From Euryarchaeota archaeon UBA258 (GTDB lineage Archaea > Thermoplasmatota > Poseidoniia > Poseidoniales > Poseidoniaceae): 27,036 nucleotides of DNA. This document shows positions 1 to 7,920 of this stretch, piece after piece. Made by a program: the position numbers and the translations under genes. The stretch is taken from positions 1 to 27,036 of the forward strand of contig DAPR01000040.1 of assembly GCA_002502605.1 (NCBI GenBank). Direction: 5' to 3'. The notes under the pieces are model-generated. The model was not told where the DNA came from. It saw only the letters and a list, made by a program, of their open reading frames with translations, and made no database searches. The first letter of the stretch is position 1; each line of letters opens with the position of its first letter.

Positions 1-1
1 C

Positions 2-223
2 AGGCATCGCTACGAGGTCAACCCTGACTTGATTGAACGAATCGAGGAAGCAGGCTTGATGTTTGTTGGGAAGGATGAAACGGGGCAACGCTGTGAAATC
101 TTCGAACTTGACGGGCACCCCTACTACGTTGGAGTGCAATATCATCCCGAATTCAAAAGTCGACCTGGCCGACCAAGCCCTCCGTTCCTTGGTTTGCTCA
201 AGGCTGCCACGAACCAACTGTGA
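2..223 (+). CDS. pyrG: CTP synthase, C-terminal fragment (5' end outside window)
   Basis: This is the last 73 codons of a gene that enters from the left edge; the frame is open from base 2 to the TGA at 221-223. The translation begins RHRYEVNP and contains [19 protein letters not shown], which is the C-terminal end of the class I glutamine amidotransferase domain of CTP synthase. The His and Glu of YHPEF are the catalytic-triad partners of the glutaminase cysteine, which lies outside the window. CTP synthase converts UTP to CTP using glutamine and ATP, the last step of pyrimidine nucleotide synthesis, in the cytoplasm. The next gene is on the opposite strand and ends only 14 nt away. Identification is firm despite the truncation. 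Confidence 0.93.
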   Translation, partial: RHRYEVNPDLIERIEEAGLMFVGKDETGQRCEIFELDGHPYYVGVQYHPEFKSRPGRPSPPFLGLLKAATNQL

Positions 224-237
224 GACGAAGACCAGCT

Positions 238-1434
238 CTAGGCCTCTTCGATTCGGATCAGCCTTGTGGTTCTGAAGCCCTGTAATATTTTGACAAACCG
301 CTTGGCCTGGAATTCAGAATCCAGTTCAGGGTCTCCAGTGTCGATTCTGACAGCTTGCAAACCGATGAGTTTTGCTGGAGTCGCAACGCCCAAGATGTTC
401 TCAAATTCGATGACCCGCAACACCTCAGGGGAAAGTTGGAGGTTCCCTCTTCCAATCAAAAAGCCCTGCCCCCCCATCGGTGAAAGGAGGAGGAGTCTGG
501 GCTTAGGTGCGCCATTTTCATCCACGTGTTTGGCCAACACACTGAGCAGATCCTGCTCATTCAGATCGGCATAGAGTGTGCGTTGCCCATCAATGTCCGG
601 ACCTTGAGCATCGATGCCTAGCAATGTTAATTCGAGATTGACGTGTTCACCCATTCGGCGTAATGTGCCCCCACTGCCCCAGACAATCATCAAATCAGGG
701 TTGTCTTCGAGCAAGGTCTGCACGTGATGAGCAAGCCCTTCGATGGTGTCAACTTCGCTTGATCGCTCCACCTGTTCTTTGGCACCTTGCATGAAACGAG
801 GGCTTGAAGGAGTCCATGCTTCACCGTACATTCTCACTTTCCAAACGCCTTCTTGGTAGACGTCTTCATCCAAATCCATGACTTCAGTGATGGCACAGCG
901 CAAATCCCCGAGGATGAACGATAGAGCTACTTCCGCTGCTGCCTTTGGGGTGGTCGCGAAGCAACCTGAATGCATTTTCACGCCACCGGGCACGCCGATG
1001 AGGGGCACCTCCTGTGCCTTTGCTCCCATGCTTTCCAAAGCGTTGACAATGTCCCTCGTTGTGCCATCGCCACCAGCATAGAGGATGGCTTCAACCTCGG
1101 CCTTGACTAGTGCACAAACCAAGTCATGTGTGTCACTGTCTGCCGTTGTCTCTGGTGTGGTCCCTATGGGTTCGAAAGAGAGTTTGTCGTTTTGTTCGCT
1201 CACCCAAGTGCCACCCATACGGCCTTCCCAGCCTACGAGGGTGATGTTCGATTCGGTTCGATTAAGCGAGCCTTGCAATAAGGTGGAAAAGGCATTGAGT
1301 GCATGATTCATACGGGGTCCTGCTCGGTCTTCAGCACCCGCTGCCCGTGCTTCTGAAGCACGCCCATCGCTTCCTTTGAATCCCAATTTCCCGCCGAGTC
1401 CGGCGTCAGGATTGACAACCACCCCGATGCGCAT
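238..1434 (-). CDS. ATP-NAD/AcoX kinase family protein (COG3199-like NAD kinase)
   Basis: The 398-residue product resembles the archaeal/bacterial COG3199 branch of the NAD kinase/diacylglycerol kinase superfamily. It opens with MRIGVVVNPDAGLGGKLG, a family-typical glycine-rich N-terminus. The nucleotide-binding GGDGT motif is at residues 121-125 (context ILYAGGDGTTRDIVNAL), and GVPGGVKMHSGCFA is at 147-160, where the family has its conserved G(I/V)P.GVKM element. The likely role is phosphorylation of NAD to NADP in the cytoplasm, but some members act on other substrates, so the exact reaction is inferred. The ATG start at 1434 fits the family N-terminus, and the frame upstream soon meets a stop. 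It converges with the CTP synthase gene and is divergent from the membrane protein gene at 1523. Confidence 0.82.
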   Translation of the reverse strand: MRIGVVVNPDAGLGGKLGFKGSDGRASEARAAGAEDRAGPRMNHALNAFSTLLQGSLNRTESNITLVGWEGRMGGTWVSEQNDKLSFEPIGTTPETTADSDTHDLVCALVKAEVEAILYAGGDGTTRDIVNALESMGAKAQEVPLIGVPGGVKMHSGCFATTPKAAAEVALSFILGDLRCAITEVMDLDEDVYQEGVWKVRMYGEAWTPSSPRFMQGAKEQVERSSEVDTIEGLAHHVQTLLEDNPDLMIVWGSGGTLRRMGEHVNLELTLLGIDAQGPDIDGQRTLYADLNEQDLLSVLAKHVDENGAPKPRLLLLSPMGGQGFLIGRGNLQLSPEVLRVIEFENILGVATPAKLIGLQAVRIDTGDPELDSEFQAKRFVKILQGFRTTRLIRIEEA

Positions 1435-1522
1435 GGTGAGTCGTGAGTGTTCTCCTTCAAGAAGGCCTGTGCGAATGGTTGTCCAACGATGTTCTCAAGA
1501 ACACCTTTGATGCCCGAGGCGC

Positions 1523-2257
1523 ATGGACCATCTCCAGCGACGAAAAACGGCTATTTTGACGATGGTCATTTCCACGACAACCTGGATTTTACTTGGCTAT
1601 GGGACATGGTTGATGAATGGATGTCGTGCATGGCTCCCATACATTTCAGATTTTGATTTGTATCAACCTGGAGACACAATTTTCACCGCTGGAACCTTTT
1701 TGAGCGGATTTCTCGTGTTCTGGATTGTCATGGAATTACATTCCATGAACACCCAACGGATCAATGATGGTGAGCACGGCTCTTTGTGGCATGGATTGAA
1801 CCATTTGGCCGTCTTCCCAGGCCTCATCGGTGCGTTTTCATGCATCCGAATCGGAACCGTCCCTTGGGATACCGACGGTCCAATGCACGGGCATTATGCC
1901 ATGGATATTTTCTACAACGGTGTGTATTGGTGTTTGCTTGTGACGGTTGTCTCTATGCGTATTTGGTGGACATCTCCCAGATTTAAGCGCATTCTTTGGT
2001 TAAGGCTAGGGGCTGCAGTTAGCGCCGCAGTGGGGCTCTACAAAATGATCACAACGCAGATTGGTGTGTGGGGCGATGATTTTGATTGGGACGCCTACAA
2101 TGCTTCAGCTTCAAACATGCTCGAGTTCTGCACTGAGGCTTTGGAGCCAGCCATCAACACCGGTGCTGCTTGGGAGTATGTCTTGGTTGCGGGTATCCTT
2201 GGAACCATTCTTTCCTTCCTCCCCGAGGTTACCTTTGAAGGTGAAGAAGAGGAATGA
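1523..2257 (+). CDS. Six-helix membrane protein, Frag1/DRAM/Sfk1-like
   Basis: The 244-residue product has about six hydrophobic helices, near residues 13-33, 55-72, 92-108, 128-150, 153-172 and 222-240, and an acidic C-terminus ending GEEEE. After the first helix it reads LPYISDFDLYQPGDTIFTAG, which resembles the PYISD...PE..IF element after the first helix of the Frag1/DRAM/Sfk1 (CWH43 N-terminal) family. A later LNHLAVFPGLIGAFSCIRIG and a histidine-containing helix also follow that family's order. This assignment is by eye and moderate. The function in archaea is unknown. Starts at 1523 and 1562 (MVISTTTW) are both possible; the earlier one gives a basic N-terminus suited to an inside orientation. 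The next gene starts directly after the stop codon, suggesting co-transcription. Confidence 0.6.
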   Translation: MDHLQRRKTAILTMVISTTTWILLGYGTWLMNGCRAWLPYISDFDLYQPGDTIFTAGTFLSGFLVFWIVMELHSMNTQRINDGEHGSLWHGLNHLAVFPGLIGAFSCIRIGTVPWDTDGPMHGHYAMDIFYNGVYWCLLVTVVSMRIWWTSPRFKRILWLRLGAAVSAAVGLYKMITTQIGVWGDDFDWDAYNASASNMLEFCTEALEPAINTGAAWEYVLVAGILGTILSFLPEVTFEGEEEE

Positions 2258-2623
2258 ATGAGGCCGAATACCCCAGCATTGATGGGCTCAGCGGGACTTG
2301 TCCTCACCATGAGCAAGACACCGAAGCGAGCGCCGTCGCTGGAAGAGGCCTTGGAAAAGGGGTTTTCCGAATTGAAAATTGGAGAGGCGAACCTTCAACC
2401 GACACCAGAACACAACGCCGCCTCAGTTGAGCCACAACCCCCAGAACCTGCACAACCAATCCTTTACAATCAAAAATTCGAGGCTGTGGAAGATCGTCAA
2501 GAATTTGTCGTGGCCAACCCAACAAATCAAGCCAAACCAGAAAAACAGGCGGACGAGGTAAAAACGCTGGTTTCGAAGGATGCCACAAGCACAATTGGTG
2601 ATGAATTCGACGTGGAATGGTAA
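2258..2623 (+). CDS. Small disordered acidic protein, unknown function
   Basis: The product is 121 residues from the ATG that directly follows the upstream stop codon, or 104 residues (MSKTPKRAPSLEEALEKGF) from the ATG at 2309. A purine-rich AGAGGA just before 2258 favours the longer form, while the second start gives a more natural soluble N-terminus. After a short predicted helix (SLEEALEKGFSELKIG) the sequence is rich in Pro, Gln, Glu, Lys and Asn, without hydrophobic core segments, and ends GDEFDVEW. It is probably cytoplasmic and intrinsically disordered. No family is recognised. Its position between two small membrane-protein genes in the same direction suggests an accessory or adaptor role, which is only an inference. 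Confidence 0.6.
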   Translation: MRPNTPALMGSAGLVLTMSKTPKRAPSLEEALEKGFSELKIGEANLQPTPEHNAASVEPQPPEPAQPILYNQKFEAVEDRQEFVVANPTNQAKPEKQADEVKTLVSKDATSTIGDEFDVEW

Positions 2624-2666
2624 GAGTGATACAGGTCCTTATCAATCAAATCCACTTCCAAAAGGC

Positions 2667-3218
2667 ATGAAGGTTTCCCGCCAAGTGCTACGAATGTTCA
2701 TTTTCATCTTTGGAACCTTGGTTTTGGTCTCCTATGCTTACGGAGTTTCACATGCTTCTGACACAGCCGCCCTTTGGGGAGGCATTCCTTGGTCTCAAGC
2801 CCAATTCATCGTGCCTTTCATGTTCTTGGCCGCCTTTGGTTTCCTGATGTATTGGTGGATCATCCTGTATCAAAGGGACGCTGCTGTGATCGCCGATTTA
2901 CGCTGGCCTTGGGGTTCATCCGACGGCCATGGTGGAGGGCGGCTTTTGCTCGCTTTCGCCTTGCTCGTCATCCCGAGTTCGCTTTGGCTTGAGGCTACAA
3001 TCTACCACATTGACCACGATTACAACTGGACTGCAATTCTGGTTGTGGGGGTTTTACTGCTCGCTTGCATTGGGAACATCATGATGGGTCTGCTTGCGTA
3101 TTCAGCCTACCAAGACGATGTGCCCGGTGGAGGTGCTATGCTCCTTGGTTCAGTTTTGCTCGGCATTCAATGCATTTTGTTTGATGGAATTTATTGGAAT
3201 CTAAAATTCCCGTGGTAA
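2667..3218 (+). CDS. Four-helix membrane protein, unknown function
   Basis: From the chosen ATG the 183-residue product begins MKVSRQVLRMFIFIFGTLV and has four hydrophobic segments: near the N-terminus, then around FIVPFMFLAAFGFLMYWWII, around LLLAFALLVIPSSLW, and one or two more covering VVGVLLLACIGNIMMGLL and MLLGSVLLGIQCILF. The same frame is open upstream, with ATGs at 2580 and 2601 that would overlap the previous gene by 23-44 bases; none of the starts has a convincing ribosome-binding site, so the start is uncertain. A small loop between helices holds Trp-Pro-Trp and a Gly/His-rich stretch. No family is recognised. It probably belongs to the same transcript as the two genes before it. 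Confidence 0.65.
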   Translation: MKVSRQVLRMFIFIFGTLVLVSYAYGVSHASDTAALWGGIPWSQAQFIVPFMFLAAFGFLMYWWIILYQRDAAVIADLRWPWGSSDGHGGGRLLLAFALLVIPSSLWLEATIYHIDHDYNWTAILVVGVLLLACIGNIMMGLLAYSAYQDDVPGGGAMLLGSVLLGIQCILFDGIYWNLKFPW

Positions 3219-3289
3219 CGCCGCTTCTCCCATGGTGCGAGGAAAGGCAATTTTACACCCTGAAGAGTGGTGGTTTGATGAGGGAGAAG

Positions 3290-3311
3290 CAACCCCGTAG
3301 GGGTTGAGGAG
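3290..3311 (+). promoter_or_regulatory. Hairpin abutting the thrS ribosome-binding site
   Basis: A perfect inverted repeat CAACCCC (3290-3296) / GGGGTTG (3300-3306) with a 3-base loop lies directly before, and shares one base with, GAGGAG (3306-3311). That purine run is the probable ribosome-binding site, 8 nt from the thrS ATG at 3320. The stem would stack on the binding site in the mRNA. A role in translation control is inferred. Confidence 0.45.
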
Positions 3312-3319
3312 TAATCGCT

Positions 3320-5347
3320 ATGGCACTCATCAACGTCACTTTGCCAGATGGAACGGTCAATGAGTATGCATCAGGAATCACCTGTGCAGAAGTCATCACA
3401 GATGCGCTTGGTCGAAAGCACGGCTGCTTAGCAGCGGTTGTCGATGGCGTGGAACGCGACATGTCATGTGCGCTTGACCACGATTGCTCAGTTGAAGGAA
3501 TCCGTTCTGAATCAGATGCAGGGATTCACATCCTTAGGCACAGCGCAGCACACCTCTTAGCCCAAGCAGTGATGGCCATCTATCCGGATGCAAAACCAAC
3601 GATTGGCCCTGCAATTGACCGAGGTTTCTACTACGATTTTGCAATGGAGGCCATTACAGAGTCAGATCTGAAACCGATTCAGAAAAAAATGCAGGAATTG
3701 GCTCGAAAGAACTTCACGGTCGAACGCGTGGAACTCTCGGATGATGAACTGCAAGACCATTTTGCAGACAATCCATACAAGTTGGAAATCATCAGTGACA
3801 AGATCGAAGACGGTGGAGGCTCCACCATTTACAAGCAAGATGACTGGTATGATTTGTGCCTTGGGCCTCACGTTCCAAACACCTCCCGCTTGATGCATGT
3901 CAAGCTCACCAGTGTGTCCTCTGCCTACTGGCGAGGCGACCAAGATCGAGAACAATTGGTTCGGATCTATGGAATCGTTGAACCTTCAAAGGAAGCTCTC
4001 AGGGCCACTTTGACCCGCCTTGAAGAAGCCAAAAAGAGAGACCATCGTAAACTTGGAAAGGATTTGCAGTTGTTCCATATTGATGAAGAGGTGGGCCAAG
4101 GTCTCATCTTGTGGACGCCAAGGGGGGCCATCATCCGTCAAGAACTGCAGGACTTCATTTCCTTCCATCTCCGCCGCCAGGGTTATTCACAGGTGTTCAC
4201 GCCTCATGTTGGCAAGTTGGATTTGTACCGGACATCTGGGCATTTCCCTTACTACCAAGATTCTCAATACCCTCCGCTTGTCGAACGAGAACTGATGAAA
4301 AAACTGGCCGATGAGGGCTGCACCTGTGGCGAGTTGTCGAACCTGATGAAAACTGGCGATATTGACGGTTACATGCTCAAACCAATGAATTGCCCGCATC
4401 ACGTGAAAATTTACGCCTCTCAGCAACGCTCTTACAGGGATTTGCCCCTCAGACTCGCCGAATTTGGGACCGTCTACCGTTGGGAGCAGTCCGGTGAGAT
4501 TTCAGGATTAACTCGTGTGCGGGGTTTCACTCAAGACGATGCACATCTGTTTGTGACAGAAGACCAAATTGCCCAAGAAGTCCTTGGATGCATCGAATTG
4601 GTTCAGATCATCTTCGAGAAACTCGGCATGACGGATTATCGGGTTCGTGTTGGCCTACGAGATTCGGATTCAGACAAGTATGTCGGAGAATCCGAGCGTT
4701 GGGATAAGGCTGAGGAAGCCTGCCGAGCAGCCGCACAATCCCTTGGCGTCAATTGGTCCGAAGAAGAGGGCGAAGCAGCCTTTTATGGTCCAAAAATTGA
4801 CTTCGTGGTCAAGGATGTAATTGGACGTGAATGGCAACTTGGAACCGTCCAAGTGGACTACAACCTTCCAGAACGTTTTGGTTTGGAATACAAGGGCAGC
4901 GATGGAGAAATACACCGCCCAGTGATGATTCATCGGGCTCCCTTCGGTTCAATGGAGCGATTCTGTGGCGTGCTCATCGAGCATTTTGCAGGTAAATTCC
5001 CAACATGGCTCACCCCAACCCAGGTGCACATCATCACGATTTCGGAGAAGCACAAAGCCTACGCCCAAGAAGTTGCAACAGCCCTGAAGGAACACGAAAT
5101 TCGAGTTCAAGTGGATGATGGCGATGACACCGTTGGGAAGAAAATCCGTAACCATCGCAAACTCCAACCTGCATACATGGTGATTGTCGGAGATGGTGAA
5201 GCCGAGGGCCGAACCGTCAGTCTACGTGCTCGAAACGGTGACCAGATCAGCGGTATGGCACTTGACGAATTTGTGGCTGCATTGTTGAATGAAATCGAGG
5301 CGAAAGTAGCCCAGCCGTCCATTGTCGTGGTGGAAGAAGAAGATTGA
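3320..5347 (+). CDS. thrS: Threonyl-tRNA synthetase, TGS/SAD (bacterial-type)
   Basis: The 675-residue enzyme charges tRNA-Thr with threonine. Domains in order: TGS (about 1-65), the alanyl/threonyl SAD editing domain (about 70-225) with HSAAH at 74-78 and CLGPH at 180-184, a class II catalytic core (about 245-560), and the anticodon-binding domain (about 565-665). The zinc ligands that hold threonine can be placed at Cys358 (MNCPHH), His409 (QDDAH) and His538 (IHRAPFG). Motif 2 is at 384-401 (TVYRWEQSG...TRVRG). The length fits the bacterial/eukaryotic form, not the archaeal form with its different N-terminal editing domain. A short insert before YMLKPMNCPHH carries CTCGEL. The start is fixed by GAGGAG 8 nt upstream. 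The next gene begins at or just after the stop. Confidence 0.96.
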   Translation: MALINVTLPDGTVNEYASGITCAEVITDALGRKHGCLAAVVDGVERDMSCALDHDCSVEGIRSESDAGIHILRHSAAHLLAQAVMAIYPDAKPTIGPAIDRGFYYDFAMEAITESDLKPIQKKMQELARKNFTVERVELSDDELQDHFADNPYKLEIISDKIEDGGGSTIYKQDDWYDLCLGPHVPNTSRLMHVKLTSVSSAYWRGDQDREQLVRIYGIVEPSKEALRATLTRLEEAKKRDHRKLGKDLQLFHIDEEVGQGLILWTPRGAIIRQELQDFISFHLRRQGYSQVFTPHVGKLDLYRTSGHFPYYQDSQYPPLVERELMKKLADEGCTCGELSNLMKTGDIDGYMLKPMNCPHHVKIYASQQRSYRDLPLRLAEFGTVYRWEQSGEISGLTRVRGFTQDDAHLFVTEDQIAQEVLGCIELVQIIFEKLGMTDYRVRVGLRDSDSDKYVGESERWDKAEEACRAAAQSLGVNWSEEEGEAAFYGPKIDFVVKDVIGREWQLGTVQVDYNLPERFGLEYKGSDGEIHRPVMIHRAPFGSMERFCGVLIEHFAGKFPTWLTPTQVHIITISEKHKAYAQEVATALKEHEIRVQVDDGDDTVGKKIRNHRKLQPAYMVIVGDGEAEGRTVSLRARNGDQISGMALDEFVAALLNEIEAKVAQPSIVVVEEED

Positions 5348-5348
5348 C

Positions 5349-5355
5349 GGGAGAG
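5349..5355 (+). promoter_or_regulatory. Ribosome-binding site supporting a TTG start at 5362
   Basis: GGGAGAG-like purines (5349-5355) stand 6 nt before a TTG at 5362, just beyond the thrS stop at 5345-5347. The frame also has a TTG at 5344 that overlaps the thrS stop but has no comparable site at good spacing. This favours 5362 as the start of the following gene. Confidence 0.5.
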
Positions 5356-5361
5356 ATCGTT

Positions 5362-7914
5362 TTGACAGCACCACCGATTGTTGAGGGATTCTCCCTTGCC
5401 GCTGTGGTGCCTATGCTGTTAGCCGCGGGAACTGCGTGGTTCTTTTGGACGAAGGTTGTTCCTCGTCAGTTACAAGGCTTACAGGTGGCCTTTGAAACTG
5501 GTGAACTGCGGTATGAAGTGCACCAAGTTACCCGCAGTGTTGATGAAGCAAGAACATTGCTTCAATCACCAGGCATGCGTTTTGGTGTGACCACCTATCT
5601 GTTTGCCTTGGTTGGAGTGTTGATTCTTCTCTTCGAATTTTTGATGACCCAGTATGGTTTTTCTGAAGGGTACCATGCACCGTCTGTTGCCATTGGTTTG
5701 ATGTTCATCGCCTTGCCAGCATTTGTCTCAAGCGGTTCATCGTTGGGCGCACAAGTGATCAAACCCATCGGACAAGACCGTGCTTCACTTCAAGATTCAA
5801 GCGTTTGGCGCAGTTACAGTTACGTCCTGTTGCTCCTCGTCTGGGCAGCACTGGTCGCCACCCTTTACGTCATGCTCGGGATTGCAGAAGTGCCAGATAA
5901 CCGCCGCTTTAGCATCGCAGCCTTTGCCATGTTTTCCCCTTCCGTCCTCGCCTATGGGCGAATCCTTGGGTCCTCTTGGCGGGCGCTGCGTCAATCCTCT
6001 ATGAAAATTGCAGGTGGAGAGCCTTCTCCGTTTCACAATCACGTTCCCAATGCTAAGCAACAGGCAGTGGCTCAAATCGTTAACTTCAACCTCGTCGTCA
6101 TGCCCTTCGTAGCGCTCAATACACTCATTTCTCTGGTTGTTCTTCTGGTCGATCCAAATCTTTTGTTGCATTCTGACAGAGTGCTTGAATTGCCGGAATA
6201 CCGTCAACAAACCACATTCATGGAGGAAGGTGGCATTCTAGGGTTCGCTTTGATCGAACTCTTTTCGTTTATCCCAGTCGAGGGTATTCGAGTGCCCATT
6301 GTATCGATGGTTCTGCTGTTTTTGTTGCTTAACGTAGCCATCATCGGTTTCCTTTTCGTCTACGAAGTGGCCCGAATCCTGTTTTTGGATGTGCAAGATG
6401 TTTCTGGGGCAGGCGGAATTAAGTTAGCAGACAGTCGCTTGCTGCGGGCCGAAACCTCTCAACAAGCGAAAGTGTTGAATTTCTGTTTCACAGGTTTTGC
6501 TGGTCAATCGATGCTTTTGCTCGCCCTTGGTATGATCACCTTTTGGGATTCTAGTTTCCTCCCACAAGGCTCTCAATGTGGCACTTGGGATTCGACCGTT
6601 TGTTCCATTTTGACCAAGGATGCCCTCGAAGAATTGACGTGGATGCTTGCCTCTGGTGGGCAAATTGCCTTCCTTACCATCTGGACAAAATCGTTGAGGG
6701 TTGGATCAAAACTTGAAGACATCACGTTCGATGCTGCTGTTGCAGACAACCGTGCGAAATTTTCGGAAATGGAAGATGTCATTTACCTCAAAAAACAATC
6801 CCTCACCTCATTGGTGGCTGGCGATGATTGGGTGAGAGCGCTTCGTCAATTTGATGATGTTCTCAAGGGGCATGGCGATGCGCTTGATGGATTGGCGCTT
6901 GGACGAAAAACCAAGGCTGTCATGACCCTCTATGCCGGTTTTGGTCGATGGAATGAAGCTGAAGAAGAAGCGGTATCGTTGTTGGCTTTACGAGGTGGCA
7001 AGGAAGCAGCACTCGCCCGACTTATGCTCTCAGCAGCAAGCCTTGCTCAACGGGACCTTCCCGAGGCCAAGCCTCGATTGAACATGCTTCCCGAAGATGA
7101 CATTGAATCCGCTCGACTTCAATGGGTTGCAAGCGTCTTTGGTCCAAAATCGAGGTCGTTGAACGAACGGTACAAACCCCTGTTGTCGATGGACAGCATC
7201 ATGCGACGCAACATCGACTTAATCCATCGGTTTGAGAGCAACACAAGTCGAACTGATTTGAAGTACATCGACTCACCAGCAGGGCGACTTTTTCTCTTGG
7301 GAGATATAGCCAGAATGCGACTTTCTCAAGACAGTGAAGACGCTCTTGATCTGCTCGAGCGATTCATCAAGAAAAACGAGATTGAAACTTGGGTTCACGG
7401 GGATGTTGTGCGTTGTTTATTGCACCTCGATGCGGGCCGGATGAACACCGCCGTGGCTATGGTAGAACGCCTTGCTGAACAGCATGGTCGACACCCACAC
7501 CTTCGTGCCCTTGTTGGCTATTTGGCCCGCTCAGGACTGACCTCACCCGCACCAAGTGAACTGACTGATATGGAATGGGCAACTGAATCAGGATTGAACA
7601 TCGATGCTGTTTGGCACCGTAAGCATGTGGTGTCGCCCCCGCCTTCGTTCAAGAAGAAATCTCAACGGCAGCATGCTTGGTCGGCCAATGCCTGGATTGC
7701 ACATGGACCTGCCAACGAATTGACCATCGCCTCCAAAAAAGGCACCAATGGTTGGAAGATGTTGGCTAAAGTCGATCAGGAAAATCTCCCTCCTTGCTTG
7801 TACCTTCACCTGAGTGGCATCATTGTCACATTGGGTGGCATGCCAGTCGATCTTGGGTTCCCGGGTGGAATCGACCTGAAAACCATCCATTCGAAGGGCT
7901 TGATTGACCTTTAA
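5362..7914 (+). CDS. Large membrane protein with C-terminal helical (TPR-like) domain, unknown
   Basis: The product is about 850 residues. The first half carries roughly eight to ten hydrophobic helices, for example MLLAAGTAWFFW, TYLFALVGVLILLFEF, YVLLLLVWAALVATLYVML, IVSMVLLFLLLNVAIIGFLF and SMLLLALGMITF. From about residue 460 onward the chain is soluble and mostly alpha-helical, with repeated short amphipathic helix pairs (ALRQFDDVLKGHGDALDGL, LYAGFGRWNEAEEEAVSLL, ALDLLERFIKKNE) that look like TPR-type repeats. No family is recognised. A TTG at 5362 with a good purine site is the likelier start; a TTG at 5344 is the alternative. It follows thrS closely and may share its transcript. It converges on the next gene with 6 nt between stops. 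Confidence 0.72.
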   Translation: MTAPPIVEGFSLAAVVPMLLAAGTAWFFWTKVVPRQLQGLQVAFETGELRYEVHQVTRSVDEARTLLQSPGMRFGVTTYLFALVGVLILLFEFLMTQYGFSEGYHAPSVAIGLMFIALPAFVSSGSSLGAQVIKPIGQDRASLQDSSVWRSYSYVLLLLVWAALVATLYVMLGIAEVPDNRRFSIAAFAMFSPSVLAYGRILGSSWRALRQSSMKIAGGEPSPFHNHVPNAKQQAVAQIVNFNLVVMPFVALNTLISLVVLLVDPNLLLHSDRVLELPEYRQQTTFMEEGGILGFALIELFSFIPVEGIRVPIVSMVLLFLLLNVAIIGFLFVYEVARILFLDVQDVSGAGGIKLADSRLLRAETSQQAKVLNFCFTGFAGQSMLLLALGMITFWDSSFLPQGSQCGTWDSTVCSILTKDALEELTWMLASGGQIAFLTIWTKSLRVGSKLEDITFDAAVADNRAKFSEMEDVIYLKKQSLTSLVAGDDWVRALRQFDDVLKGHGDALDGLALGRKTKAVMTLYAGFGRWNEAEEEAVSLLALRGGKEAALARLMLSAASLAQRDLPEAKPRLNMLPEDDIESARLQWVASVFGPKSRSLNERYKPLLSMDSIMRRNIDLIHRFESNTSRTDLKYIDSPAGRLFLLGDIARMRLSQDSEDALDLLERFIKKNEIETWVHGDVVRCLLHLDAGRMNTAVAMVERLAEQHGRHPHLRALVGYLARSGLTSPAPSELTDMEWATESGLNIDAVWHRKHVVSPPPSFKKKSQRQHAWSANAWIAHGPANELTIASKKGTNGWKMLAKVDQENLPPCLYLHLSGIIVTLGGMPVDLGFPGGIDLKTIHSKGLIDL

Positions 7915-7920
7915 GAGCCT

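Noticed and set aside
226..250. CGAAGA/TCTTCG inverted repeat between the pyrG and NAD kinase-like stops, as a bidirectional terminator
   Set aside because: Only 6 bp with a 13-base loop, no T-run on either strand, and half of it lies within the end of the NAD kinase-like gene.
1308..1550. Minus-strand open frame with protein-like sequence (VAGDGPCASGIKGVLENIVG) across the start of the NAD kinase-like gene
   Set aside because: It is bounded by a TAG at 1551-1553, has no usable start codon early in the frame, and runs through the family-typical N-terminus of the NAD kinase-like gene in another frame. A decayed remnant is possible but cannot be supported.
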